28,587 bases of DNA, taken from positions 1 through 28,587 of the IMG/VR virus record IMGVR_UViG_3300017779_000107. One strand, given 5' to 3'. The notes beneath the pieces are model-generated. The model was not told the DNA's origin and did no database searches. It worked only from the letters and a program-made list of their open reading frames with translations. Below, in pieces: positions 20,958 through 28,587 of this stretch (its first letter is position 1; every line of letters begins with the position of its first letter). The DNA comes from a virus. The translations under genes were made by a program, and so were the position numbers.

Positions 20958-21892
20958 TTGAACATACACCCCGCCATAATCTCTGTTAAACACGCTGTCA
21001 CGTTGATATCAGGGTTCGCCACAAAAGCTTGCTTGTACTGATAATCTGCAAGAATCAAAACAAGCTGTGCAATCGAAGCTTTCTCAAGGTAGTCAACAGA
21101 CATTGTATAGATATTTGAGAACAGTGTGTCGGGATGAATGTCGTTGTTATGCGAAACCCACTTACGAACTTCCGTGAAGTTCTTTTCTTTTAGATATTTG
21201 AACAGTTGACTGTATGCTTCGTCAAAGGAACTAACGACATCTGCACTAAGCTCTCCTGTCGATGAATAATACTGAACCTCATTTAAGATTTTCCTGAAGT
21301 CTGGAAAGTGCTTTTCGAGAAGCAAAACTAGAGTCTTCTTGTCGTATTCTACACCTTCAGACTCAAGAATACTCTTAAGACCTTTGAAGAATTGACTTGC
21401 AATCTGTGGTTTTTCATCCTTTGAGATTTTAAACTCTACGTGAGAGCATCTTGACCTTAAAGGCTGTAAGATTTTGTTAACGTAGTTACAAGTTAGGATA
21501 AATCCACAGTTCTTTGAAAACTCTTCCATAAAGTTTCGGAGAGCAGGTTGTGTTGAGTTTGGATTAAGATAGTCAGCCTCGTCAAGTATGACATACTTCC
21601 TACCGCCTGTCATCGAAACTGCAGAAGCAAACTGTTTAATCTTCACCCTCAAAGTATCAATGTTCCCATCTAGGGAACCGTTGATCACAATATAATCACA
21701 ACCCAACTCATCCAACATGGCTTTGGCAACTGTAGTTTTACCACAGCCAGAAGAACCAGAAAATATCAGGTTTGGTAGATTCCCTTTGTCTACAAACCTT
21801 TGCAGCTTCTCTTTGATACTTTCTGGTAAAACAACATCTTGCACTCTTTTGGGACGATATTTCTCAGCCCAAATACAATCATCAACAATCAC
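20954..21892 (-). CDS. 44: Clamp loader ATPase subunit (T4 gp44)
   Basis: This AAA+ ATPase loads the sliding clamp at primer ends. The 312-aa protein (T4: 319) has WAEKYRPKRVQDVVLP at the N-terminus (RFC box), Walker A GSSGCGKTT (46-54), Walker B VILDEADYLN (101-110) and the SRC motif (147-149) with the arginine finger. The C-terminal collar contains YLKEKNFTEVRKWVSHN. It starts with GTG overlapping the gp45 stop by GTGA. Confidence 0.96.
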   Translation of the reverse strand: MIVDDCIWAEKYRPKRVQDVVLPESIKEKLQRFVDKGNLPNLIFSGSSGCGKTTVAKAMLDELGCDYIVINGSLDGNIDTLRVKIKQFASAVSMTGGRKYVILDEADYLNPNSTQPALRNFMEEFSKNCGFILTCNYVNKILQPLRSRCSHVEFKISKDEKPQIASQFFKGLKSILESEGVEYDKKTLVLLLEKHFPDFRKILNEVQYYSSTGELSADVVSSFDEAYSQLFKYLKEKNFTEVRKWVSHNNDIHPDTLFSNIYTMSVDYLEKASIAQLVLILADYQYKQAFVANPDINVTACLTEIMAGCMFK

Positions 21893-22557
21893 ACGTCACC
21901 TCGTACACTGACAGCATAAGTCACAGGAATCTGCTTTGCCTTGAAGACACCAAAGGGAGAATTAGGATCCAAACATACATCATAGTCCCCGTCCATAAGC
22001 TTTAAGCTATCAAACGAAAATGTAATAGGTCCGCTATTTTCTTGATCTGTCGTAGTGATAACTGTTGTCCAGTCGTCAATCGTGCCATTGTCCATATCAA
22101 TTGCTCTGGCAATGATCTTGCCGTCAGTACACTCAAATTGAACTTCAGGCATATCCAAAAGAGCAGCAGCTTTACGTAAAACAACCACATCATTTTTAGT
22201 CATTGCAAAGTTCAATGACCCGGAAAAAGAAGTTACGTTAGTGGGATCCACTTTTTTGTGAATAATCATACTCTTATCAGCATACTGATAATTTACACTA
22301 TGTTTTCCTGAACTAATCTCAACAGACTTGTCGCCAAAATCAAATTCAGGATCAGGCATCATGGAAACAATGTTAAGAAATCTTGACAATTCATAAATGC
22401 CAAAAGGCTTGTCAAAAAATTCATCTACCTCCACAAATGCAAAAACATTATTATAGGGAGATGTAGTCTGGATCAAAGACCCAGACTCCACGTAAACAGA
22501 AGGGTTGATAGTTGAAAAGTTTTTCAACACATCAAACGTTTCCTTATGTATTTTCAT
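21889..22557 (-). CDS. 45: Sliding clamp (T4 gp45)
   Basis: gp45 is the trimeric processivity ring and, in T4, the activator of late transcription with gp55. The 222-aa protein (T4: 228) begins MKIHKETFDVLKNFSTINPSV, which matches the T4 start MKLSKDTTALLKNFATIN closely. This sets the start at the ATG at 22557 rather than the GTG one codon earlier. Further features are the FAFVEVDEFFDKPFGIYEL strand region and the domain 2 stretch ITFSFDSLKLMDGDYDV. The ATG overlaps the upstream stop (TGATG). Confidence 0.95.
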   Translation of the reverse strand: MKIHKETFDVLKNFSTINPSVYVESGSLIQTTSPYNNVFAFVEVDEFFDKPFGIYELSRFLNIVSMMPDPEFDFGDKSVEISSGKHSVNYQYADKSMIIHKKVDPTNVTSFSGSLNFAMTKNDVVVLRKAAALLDMPEVQFECTDGKIIARAIDMDNGTIDDWTTVITTTDQENSGPITFSFDSLKLMDGDYDVCLDPNSPFGVFKAKQIPVTYAVSVRGDV

Positions 22558-23405
22558 CACTTTTTCATCTTCTTAAGCTGGTTCATATCTGCTGTGGCAA
22601 CAGCACCAATCTGCGCCAATGCTCCAAGACTACCACCAAAGATATATGAACCGCAATGCTTAAGTTCCATCCAAGGACACAGCCAGACTTTCATTCCAGC
22701 TTTACGTGTATTGTAACAAAACATATAATCTTCTGATAGGTATCTCTTAGATTCAGGATCAATAATACAATCAAAGTAAGCCATAATCTCTCTAGAACCA
22801 TCGAAGTTTGCGGTTCTGACATGATCAGGCTTGTACTTATATTCGGGATAGATCTGGTCATACTTTTCAAATGTTTCACGACGAATCATCATAAAACCAG
22901 TACCAGCTTCACCAACTTCAACAGGCTCATTAACCGGAACAGCTTTTTGTCCTGCTACCGGATTAAAAACATAATCGCCCACAAACTGTTCAAGCGTATT
23001 TGGATCATCATCAGCTACACCTTGATCAACTGCCATCTTGATCTTTTCCCATGAGATGTTCTTTTTTGGATATGCTCCAGCAATAATGTCATATTCAGAT
23101 TCTTCATCTTGCAAAGCCATAAGTGCAAGCACGTCTTTAGGATTAAATCCAATGTCCGAGTCAATAAACATAAGGTGCGAGAAACCAGATCTGATAAACT
23201 CATCAACACAATAGTTTCTAGCTCTTGTAATTAAAGACTCGTTGAAAAGGTAATAAAATCGAATCTCGATATTATATTTTGCACAAACAGCGGCTAAGTC
23301 TGCTGTAGATCTAGCAAACATGCCGTGACATTGACCACCATACATAGGTGTTGCTACAAACAGTTTCCTTTTCTGTAATTCCTCAATAGAAATTTCAGTT
23401 TTCAT
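22557..23405 (-). CDS. Glycosyltransferase-like protein (GT-A fold)
   Basis: The 282-aa protein has the marks of a family 2-type GT-A enzyme: an N-terminal strand (KLFVATPMYGG), SLITRARNYCVDEFIRSG, the metal-binding DxD in LMFIDSDIGF (Asp82, Asp84), AGAYPKKNISW and EAGTGFMMIRRETFEKY (about 166-182). The segments EDYMFCYNTRKAGMKVWLCP and ELKHCGSYIFGG include the late acidic and histidine residues. Substrate is not evident; modified DNA bases, virion proteins or cell-surface sugars are all possible. It sits between the dUTPase-like gene and the clamp gene 45, where related marine phages also carry such a gene as far as I recall. An ACGAGG site precedes the ATG. Confidence 0.72.
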   Translation of the reverse strand: MKTEISIEELQKRKLFVATPMYGGQCHGMFARSTADLAAVCAKYNIEIRFYYLFNESLITRARNYCVDEFIRSGFSHLMFIDSDIGFNPKDVLALMALQDEESEYDIIAGAYPKKNISWEKIKMAVDQGVADDDPNTLEQFVGDYVFNPVAGQKAVPVNEPVEVGEAGTGFMMIRRETFEKYDQIYPEYKYKPDHVRTANFDGSREIMAYFDCIIDPESKRYLSEDYMFCYNTRKAGMKVWLCPWMELKHCGSYIFGGSLGALAQIGAVATADMNQLKKMKK

Positions 23406-23423
23406 TATATACCTCGTTTTAAG

Positions 23424-23900
23424 TTAAACAGATTTTTCGCCATAATTGCCTTGGTACGTACCATTGCTTTCTGATTCAAGAATGAGATACTGACCAACTC
23501 TAGCACCTTTTTTAATTTTTGCTGTTCCTGATGTAACAACCATAAGAGCAACCATAGATCCTTTGTATCCAGTATCGTAAAGACCAGAACAAAGATAAAC
23601 ACCGTTTCTGATCAAAGAGGATCTGCTAATAACGACTCCTGCTTCAGATTCTCCTATTTCAACATTATTTTTCATAATGATCTTGTAAGATCCCGGCTGT
23701 AAGACATAAAACCCATCCGTCTGAACTGGCATCTTTGATGTGATTCTATGTTTCTTGTCAATTTCGTCCAAGACGAAATCAGACGACTCAATTTTCTCTA
23801 CTTCTTCTAAACGAATATCTACAGCATTTGGCTGAACATCGCCTTTCTCTACGTTAGTAATTTTAGTAGAAGTAAATTGTGATTCAGGATGCAGAAGCAT
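23424..23900 (-). CDS. dUTPase-like enzyme (dUTPase/dCTP deaminase superfamily)
   Basis: The 158-aa protein has the five motifs of the superfamily: QPNAVDIRL (23-31), SRSSLIRNG (92-100), GLYDTGYKG (106-114), KGARVGQYLILE (131-142) and YQGNYG (149-154). Asp109 corresponds to the conserved Asp of dUTPase motif 3. The glutamate that dCTP deaminases carry a few residues later (in LTLEL) is not there (SMVALM), so dUTP hydrolysis to dUMP is more likely than deamination. That would feed ThyX and keep uracil out of DNA. The start at 23900 has AGAGGAAAG in front; a TTG six codons earlier is less likely. Confidence 0.78.
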   Translation of the reverse strand: MLLHPESQFTSTKITNVEKGDVQPNAVDIRLEEVEKIESSDFVLDEIDKKHRITSKMPVQTDGFYVLQPGSYKIIMKNNVEIGESEAGVVISRSSLIRNGVYLCSGLYDTGYKGSMVALMVVTSGTAKIKKGARVGQYLILESESNGTYQGNYGEKSV

Positions 23901-24174
23901 TTTTACTTTCCTCTTCAAAAGTGTATATCATCAATATAATATAATGTATTGCTTTTAACAGATCTTTTTTGTTTTTACCATCTTTTTTTCCATATCTAAG
24001 CAAATATTTTAAAGAATTATCTCTAGCAGTCATTTCAAGTGTACCTAGAGCTTCCCAAACATCAACAGCTTGCATATCGGTTTTCTTGCTTTTGTAATGC
24101 TGGCTATATGTTGACTCAATATACTCTTCAATCTCGAATAGAATTTCATTTTCTTTGTATTTGAATTTAGTCAT
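23884..24174 (-). CDS. DUF3310-like small protein
   Basis: The 96-aa protein has HYKSKKTDMQAVDVWEAL in its first half and NSLKYLLRYGKKDGKNKKDL with LLKAIHYIILMI in its second. This is the HYK...DV.EA...N..KYL.RYG.K....DL.KA..YI pattern of DUF3310 phage proteins, some of which are annotated as nucleotide-kinase-like without firm proof. It overlaps the deformylase-like gene upstream by 4 nt and the dUTPase-like gene downstream, so it belongs to the nucleotide-metabolism cluster by position. Confidence 0.7.
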   Translation of the reverse strand: MTKFKYKENEILFEIEEYIESTYSQHYKSKKTDMQAVDVWEALGTLEMTARDNSLKYLLRYGKKDGKNKKDLLKAIHYIILMIYTFEEESKNASAS

Positions 24175-24668
24175 TTTTGGCCCGACATCTTCTTTCTGTT
24201 CTTAAGAGCTTGCTGTCTATGATAAGACGTAGCCTTATTGTAGAACACCTGACCGTTGATGTTGTCAATATGATGAAGAAGATTTCTTGCAGTCAAACCT
24301 ACAAATTTTTCTACGTTAAATTCACCATTGATGTCCTGAAATCTAACTCTGACGCCAGAAGGTCTTTTAATCTTACAAACAACATCACTTCTAGTTATAT
24401 CGGTTTCATCCAAATATATATCCTCACCAAATGTAGTCGTAATAACAGGATTGAACATTGCAAAGATTGGATCTGTATCTAAAACAATAACTCTAGAATT
24501 TAAACCAATTTCATTCGCAGACAAAGCCAGTATTTTATGTTTTCTTATAACACCGATCATGTCGGTAGCTAGTTGTTTAGGATTTTCAACAGGATTTTTA
24601 AAATCAAATGGGTCTAACTTAGTTGTTAGAATATCATCTTTAGAATCAACAAGCTCTCTATCTTCCAT
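24171..24668 (-). CDS. Peptide deformylase-like protein, active site degenerate
   Basis: Peptide deformylase removes the formyl group from new proteins and uses Cys, two His and a Glu around a metal. The 165-aa protein keeps the fold markers: LALSANEIGLNSRVIVLD (motif I region, 47-64), MFNPVI (71-76) and ARNLLHHIDNINGQVF (motif III region, 127-142). The key residues have changed: motif I Gln is Glu53, the motif II EGCLS is replaced by EDIYLDE with no Cys, and HExDH reads HHIDN (Glu to His133, His to Asn136). Only His132 of the metal set remains. It is probably not an active deformylase. ATG overlaps the gp46 stop (TAATG). Confidence 0.78.
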   Translation of the reverse strand: MEDRELVDSKDDILTTKLDPFDFKNPVENPKQLATDMIGVIRKHKILALSANEIGLNSRVIVLDTDPIFAMFNPVITTTFGEDIYLDETDITRSDVVCKIKRPSGVRVRFQDINGEFNVEKFVGLTARNLLHHIDNINGQVFYNKATSYHRQQALKNRKKMSGQK

Positions 24669-26380
24669 TATGCTACCTTACTAAAACCTTTCACTTTTTC
24701 AAACTTTAAAACATTGTCAAAGGAATCATGTAATTGATCCCCTTTATGGCTAATGATGACGATGTTAGACATGTCATCCGTTTCATTGATTAGTTTCATA
24801 AAATCATCCGTTCCTCCCGAATCAAGAGAGGAGTCAAACACTTCATCCATGATCAAAATATTTGTGGAAACACTATTCTTGAGTTTAGCAATCTTTCTCC
24901 ACGTAAACAGGAGAGCAAGATCAATTCTAAACTTCTCTCCCTCGGAAAAAGAATCATAGCTAAATACATCCCTATGTCTGGACAAAATCTTCTCTGAGAA
25001 GCTTTCATCAAGCTCAAAACTGACAAAAAAGTCCATAGCTTGTAAATACTTGTTGATAAGAGAATTCATAATGGGAACATATTGTTTTACGATCTTGGAT
25101 TTAATTCCACTATCTTTCAACAACGACACAGCAACCTCAAGAATGCTGGCCTCTTCCTTTAAGACAAGATATTCTTTTTTCAATTTTTTTAATTCGCCTT
25201 CAAGCTTAAGAAGCTCACTATCGTCCTGATCTTGTTTACGCTCTTTATTGAGTTTATCGATTTCACGAACAATGTCAGAGACATAATTATTGTTCATTCT
25301 TATCTCATTATTTTTCTCAGACAACTCAATATTTTTTTGAGTCATCTCTTCAAGAATGTTTGAGATTTTATCGATTCTAGAACTGATCTTCTGATTTTTT
25401 TCTGAAAGAGAATTCAGACCTTCTTCATAATCAGATATTTTTTTAGATTTTGATACCTTAATTTCATCTCTGAAAGTGTCGTTGATGTCTTGATGACACG
25501 TCGGACATTGATCATTTTTTTCGTAGAATTCTATATCTTTTTTGATCTTACTAATTTTTTGTTTGATTCCATATTCGATCTTTTGGATCTCATTTATCTT
25601 TTGTGTAAGATCTTTATTCTGCCTTTTGACATCATTAAAATTAGAAACGTGCTCGACAAGAACATTAACTTCTTTCTGAGCGTCTTCTATTTTTGATTTA
25701 GTTTGATTTATTTTTTTGTTGTAGTTGGCTATAATTTCCTCAGTGTTACGATTAAGTTTTTTCTGAGTTTCTTTAAACATCCTGATACTTTCCTCCTTTA
25801 GACTTCTTTTGTCAGTATTTTGGGAAAGCTTGGTCTTTAAAGAAGATATTTCATCTTTGACCAAATTGCTCATAGATGAAAAAATCTTAATATCTAAAAT
25901 GTCTTCTATTACCTCTCTTCGGGAAGTTGTGTTCAATTGCATAAAGGGAACAAAGGATGCTGATCCCACAATAACTACCTGACAGAAAGACTTGTAGTTT
26001 AGTTTAAGTATATTCTTTTCAAGAACCTCTTGGTAATCCTTGTTTGCTGCATCTTGACTCAACAGTTCACCGTTCTTGTGGATCTCGAACACATTGGGCT
26101 TTATGCCTCTTGTTATCTTGTATTTATTTCCACCAGTCTCTAATTCTAACTCGACAAGACAATTTTTCTTGTTGATAGAATTTATGAGTTGAGGCTTGTT
26201 AATTTTTCTAAACGGCTTGTTATACAAACAAAATGTCAAAGCATCTAGAATAGTAGACTTGCCAGACCCATTGTCACCAATGATCAGTCTGGTTTTGTGA
26301 TCTGCTAAATCTACTTCGGTAAAAACGTTTCCTGTAGACAGGAAATTCATCCAACGAATTTTCTCAAACTTAATGTACAT
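24668..26380 (-). CDS. 46: Recombination nuclease ATPase subunit (T4 gp46, Rad50/SbcC-like)
   Basis: With gp47 it resects DNA ends for recombination-dependent replication and host DNA degradation. The 570-aa protein (T4: 560) has Walker A GDNGSGKST (35-43), two long coiled-coil arms (about 170-285 and 305-425) joined by the zinc-hook CPTCH (Cys292, Cys295), the ABC signature SFSEGEKFRIDLALLF (477-492) and Walker B ILIMDEVFDSSLD (508-520). It overlaps gp47 by TAATG. Confidence 0.97.
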   Translation of the reverse strand: MYIKFEKIRWMNFLSTGNVFTEVDLADHKTRLIIGDNGSGKSTILDALTFCLYNKPFRKINKPQLINSINKKNCLVELELETGGNKYKITRGIKPNVFEIHKNGELLSQDAANKDYQEVLEKNILKLNYKSFCQVVIVGSASFVPFMQLNTTSRREVIEDILDIKIFSSMSNLVKDEISSLKTKLSQNTDKRSLKEESIRMFKETQKKLNRNTEEIIANYNKKINQTKSKIEDAQKEVNVLVEHVSNFNDVKRQNKDLTQKINEIQKIEYGIKQKISKIKKDIEFYEKNDQCPTCHQDINDTFRDEIKVSKSKKISDYEEGLNSLSEKNQKISSRIDKISNILEEMTQKNIELSEKNNEIRMNNNYVSDIVREIDKLNKERKQDQDDSELLKLEGELKKLKKEYLVLKEEASILEVAVSLLKDSGIKSKIVKQYVPIMNSLINKYLQAMDFFVSFELDESFSEKILSRHRDVFSYDSFSEGEKFRIDLALLFTWRKIAKLKNSVSTNILIMDEVFDSSLDSGGTDDFMKLINETDDMSNIVIISHKGDQLHDSFDNVLKFEKVKGFSKVA

Positions 26381-27435
26381 TATTCTGCATTCATTGCCTT
26401 GTAGTAGATGTCGTGAATCTTGTTTTTGAGTTTATCAAGATCCACGTCAGTTTCAATCATGTCAACATATCTATCCATGATCTCTCTGGTGTTTTCAATA
26501 TTGTCTAAATCTACATCCGAACTTCTCTCTTGGTAGATCATTGTCTCATCGACAATCTTAACCTCAAGAGGAGAAAAAGACTCTAGTTCACCGATGAAGC
26601 TGTCAAACTGTTCAACGTCAACCTTTTCCTTAACAACAACACGAACATAGTGGTCTTTTACGTCTGCCTCTTTAGCAGACTTCTTGTACTTTCCAGAACC
26701 GTCTACAACGTACTTCGTGTAGATGTCGTATGGATTCTCAACAAAAGTCAGTTCCAATGTCTCTGTGTCCAAAACATGAAACCCTTTGACATAACCATAG
26801 TCAGACCAATTCATCTGGTACGGACAACCAAGATAGTATATTCCGTTGCTGTCCGATCTGTGATGAAAATGTCCAGATAAAGTTTTTTCAAACTTTTTGA
26901 AAACAGAGGCACTCAGACCTTCTTTGCTGAGTTGTCCCGGATGCATCGTAAATCCTTCGATTTCAAGATGACCGATACACAAACGAGACTCAGAAAGCTT
27001 CAACATATCCATGCTTTGTTTGTGGTTGTCGTTACAAATCCAAGGAAGATACAGAGCCGTAACACCAAAAAGATCTACTTCCTCTGGGTCTTTGTAGAAG
27101 TTAATATTATTATAACGTCTGACAACTTCGTCAATAGCATTGATCTGATTAGTATTCTTGTAGAATGTGTCATGATTGCCAACAATAATATCCATCTCCA
27201 TACCCATTTCTTCTAGAGGCTGAAGAAATGTCTTCCTGAGATTATGTGCTGTCAGAAAGTTGATATACTTTCTACGATCAACAACATCTCCAAGATGCAC
27301 AACCTTGTCTATTTTGTTTTTCTTTAGGTAAGGAAAAAATACCTTATCAAAAAATTTTTCAAAATAGTTGTAGTAGTTAACATTATCATTTCTAACACCA
27401 TAATGTGTATCGGCAATCAAAACAATCTTAGCCAT
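26380..27435 (-). CDS. 47: Recombination nuclease subunit (T4 gp47, Mre11/SbcD-like)
   Basis: This is the metal-dependent nuclease partner of gp46. The 351-aa protein (T4: 339) has the full metallophosphatase set: IADTHYG (Asp8, His10 region), VHLGDVVDRR (46-55), VGNHD (85-89), CIGHLEIEG and SGHFHHRSD. The C-terminal region has PLEVKIVDE and RYVDMIETD as capping or gp46-binding segments. Its ATG overlaps the gp55 end by 8 nt. Confidence 0.96.
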   Translation of the reverse strand: MAKIVLIADTHYGVRNDNVNYYNYFEKFFDKVFFPYLKKNKIDKVVHLGDVVDRRKYINFLTAHNLRKTFLQPLEEMGMEMDIIVGNHDTFYKNTNQINAIDEVVRRYNNINFYKDPEEVDLFGVTALYLPWICNDNHKQSMDMLKLSESRLCIGHLEIEGFTMHPGQLSKEGLSASVFKKFEKTLSGHFHHRSDSNGIYYLGCPYQMNWSDYGYVKGFHVLDTETLELTFVENPYDIYTKYVVDGSGKYKKSAKEADVKDHYVRVVVKEKVDVEQFDSFIGELESFSPLEVKIVDETMIYQERSSDVDLDNIENTREIMDRYVDMIETDVDLDKLKNKIHDIYYKAMNAE

Positions 27436-27928
27436 TCTTTTCGTCGTGCTTCTTCTCTAGCTCGTCCATGTAATCATTTTGTATATACGTATCTGCATAC
27501 GGAAGCGTGGCCTTGTCAGAAAGTGAGTAGTCCACAAGCTCCTGATTTACGTATTTGTAATCATAGTACTTTTTCTTAATAAGGAGAAGCTTTTTCTCTT
27601 TCTCGATCTTCCTAATAAACGCATTCCAGATGATCTGTGTGAAATAAGCAAAAGGATTGCTTCCCTTAGCAGGATCAAACTTCATAACGGCTTCGAACGC
27701 ATTTTCAATACCATCACCAATCATGTCCTCTTTAAAAATATACCCAGAGTAATTTGGTTTGGTGGCCAATCGAGTTGCAATTGTCTGTAAACAAATAGCA
27801 ATGTCGTTAGAAATAATCGGTCTTTCTTCACCGAGCTTATCAGCATCATAACACTCTTTCTGATGCTCGACTAGCCTGAGATAAAACGTCTTATTGTCGA
27901 TGTAATTTACTGGTGTTTTCTTTTTCAT
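27428..27928 (-). CDS. 55: Late-transcription sigma factor (T4 gp55)
   Basis: gp55 is the small sigma-like factor that directs host RNA polymerase to TATAAATA late promoters, assisted by gp45. The 166-aa protein (T4: 185) has the region-2-like segment from about residue 62 to 112: YIFKEDMIGDGIENAFEAVMKFDPAKGSN, then PFAYFTQIIWNAFIRKIEKEKK. The C-terminus, acidic then EKKHDEKNG, may carry the clamp-binding end, though the clear hydrophobic tail of T4 gp55 is not obvious. ATG overlaps the uvsW stop (ATGA). Its targets are visible in this window at 2292, 2594, 4355 and 20163. Confidence 0.94.
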   Translation of the reverse strand: MKKKTPVNYIDNKTFYLRLVEHQKECYDADKLGEERPIISNDIAICLQTIATRLATKPNYSGYIFKEDMIGDGIENAFEAVMKFDPAKGSNPFAYFTQIIWNAFIRKIEKEKKLLLIKKKYYDYKYVNQELVDYSLSDKATLPYADTYIQNDYMDELEKKHDEKNG

Positions 27929-28587
27929 ATATCAAACTCATAAACTTTAAAATTAAATTTTTCCTCAGTATATATCTTTAGACGTGCTTTGAAATGAAGA
28001 TAAGTATAATTCTCTTTTTTCTTATACTTGATATCATCAGAGATGTCGTAAATGACAGCTTTGTTTTTAATAGAAGATTTTCTGAGACCCCTACCAATCG
28101 ACTGAAGATTCCTGATTCTGGATTTAGACGGAGACGCAAAAACAACATTATGTAAATTTTTAATGTTCACTCCGGTACTGAATACGCCATAAGACGCCAC
28201 AATAATTACATCATCATTGTTCTCCGCATACTTTCTAACATACTCCCGGTCTTCTGCTTTAGTCTTCCCGTCTACGTAAAAAACGTCCCTACCTCTATCC
28301 TTCAAAAGATCGAATAACGTCTTACCTTGCTTGTCTACCATCTGGAAAAGAACAAGAGTGTTGCCTTTGCTTGACAGTGCTAAATTTCTTATAAATTTAT
28401 TTCTCTTGTCGTTAGAACAAAGGTAGTCGATCTCCTGTTGGTAAGTCACACCTTTCATAAACTTTCTAACTTCATCAGAGTGGCTTAAACAAACGCACTT
28501 TATCTTCATGTCGGCTAGGTGGTTCGCATCCATCAACTCCTTGGTGGTTGTAACTTTCCTAACAGCACCAAAAAGTCCTTCTAAAAC
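27925..28587 (-). CDS. uvsW: Helicase UvsW, C-terminal part (cut by window edge)
   Basis: UvsW unwinds R-loops, Holliday junctions and stalled forks and shifts T4 from origin- to recombination-based replication. The frame is open to the window edge, where it reads LEGLFGAVRKVTTTKELMDANHLAD; the TTG within it is not the start. The visible 220 codons are the second RecA-like domain: NTLVLFQMVDKQGKTLFDLL, VIVASYGVFSTGVNI (motif V) and NLQSIGRGLRKS (motif VI, arginine finger). The N-terminal domain and Walker A lie outside the window. Confidence 0.95.
   Translation of the reverse strand, partial: VLEGLFGAVRKVTTTKELMDANHLADMKIKCVCLSHSDEVRKFMKGVTYQQEIDYLCSNDKRNKFIRNLALSSKGNTLVLFQMVDKQGKTLFDLLKDRGRDVFYVDGKTKAEDREYVRKYAENNDDVIIVASYGVFSTGVNIKNLHNVVFASPSKSRIRNLQSIGRGLRKSSIKNKAVIYDISDDIKYKKKENYTYLHFKARLKIYTEEKFNFKVYEFDI

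Noticed and set aside
20592-20993. Longer gp62 start at 20993
   Set aside because: It would overlap gp44 by 40 nt and add residues with no match in the family, whereas GTG at 20957 gives a standard GTGA junction and MKLFDYV.
23424-23900. Annotation as dCTP deaminase
   Set aside because: The catalytic Glu of deaminases is not in place, while the dUTPase Asp is.

Overview
This window is a piece of a T4-like (Straboviridae/Kyanoviridae-type) marine myovirus genome. It carries one continuous block of the T4 core replication, recombination and transcription genes (uvsW, 55, 47, 46, 45, 44, 62, regA, 43, uvsX, 41). It adds genes typical of marine T4-like phages: hsp20, thyX, a deformylase-like gene, and fibre proteins built from SNNY and DGRDVATDG-type repeats. 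Every convincing protein gene is on the minus strand, so the window reads from right to left. The DNA is AT-rich and tightly packed, with stops and starts joined by ATGA, GTGA or TAATG overlaps.

Right part (28587 to 14011), DNA metabolism: the C-terminal half of UvsW helicase, late sigma factor gp55, the gp47/gp46 recombination nuclease, a degenerate peptide-deformylase-like protein, a DUF3310-like protein, a dUTPase-like enzyme, a glycosyltransferase-like protein, clamp gp45, clamp loader gp44/gp62, repressor RegA, Hsp20, DNA polymerase gp43, UvsX, helicase gp41 and ThyX. These make up most of a replisome and a recombination system, with thymidylate supply attached. gp55 and gp45 are also the sigma and co-activator for T4-type late promoters, and TATAAATA elements of that type are found elsewhere in the window.

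Middle part (13986 to 3119), adhesion and virion surface: fibre-like proteins made of shared repeat modules, three tandem collar/fibre-tip paralogues with HxH motifs, a vestige of a fourth, a fibre-assembly-chaperone-like protein, and small hypothetical proteins.

Left part (3091 to 1), envelope and lysis-like genes around an RNA gene: a secreted protein, an outer-membrane beta-barrel-like protein, a lipoprotein, an M15-type peptidase with a C-terminal membrane segment, and the first codons of another gene.

The most striking element lies at about 2336-2587, the only long gap between protein genes. It reads as a circularly permuted, two-piece tmRNA (ssrA): an acceptor piece ending in an encoded CCA, a 26-nt linker with a hairpin, then a coding piece whose first 7 nt pair completely with the acceptor 3' strand. 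The coding piece carries a tag frame, ANNYKRPSVALAA followed by stop. A late promoter element sits immediately upstream. Permuted tmRNAs are typical of Alphaproteobacteria (and, in another lineage, some cyanobacteria). The GGATCGAC motif and the -ALAA tag end favour an alphaproteobacterial host, possibly a marine group such as SAR11; this host call is inference.
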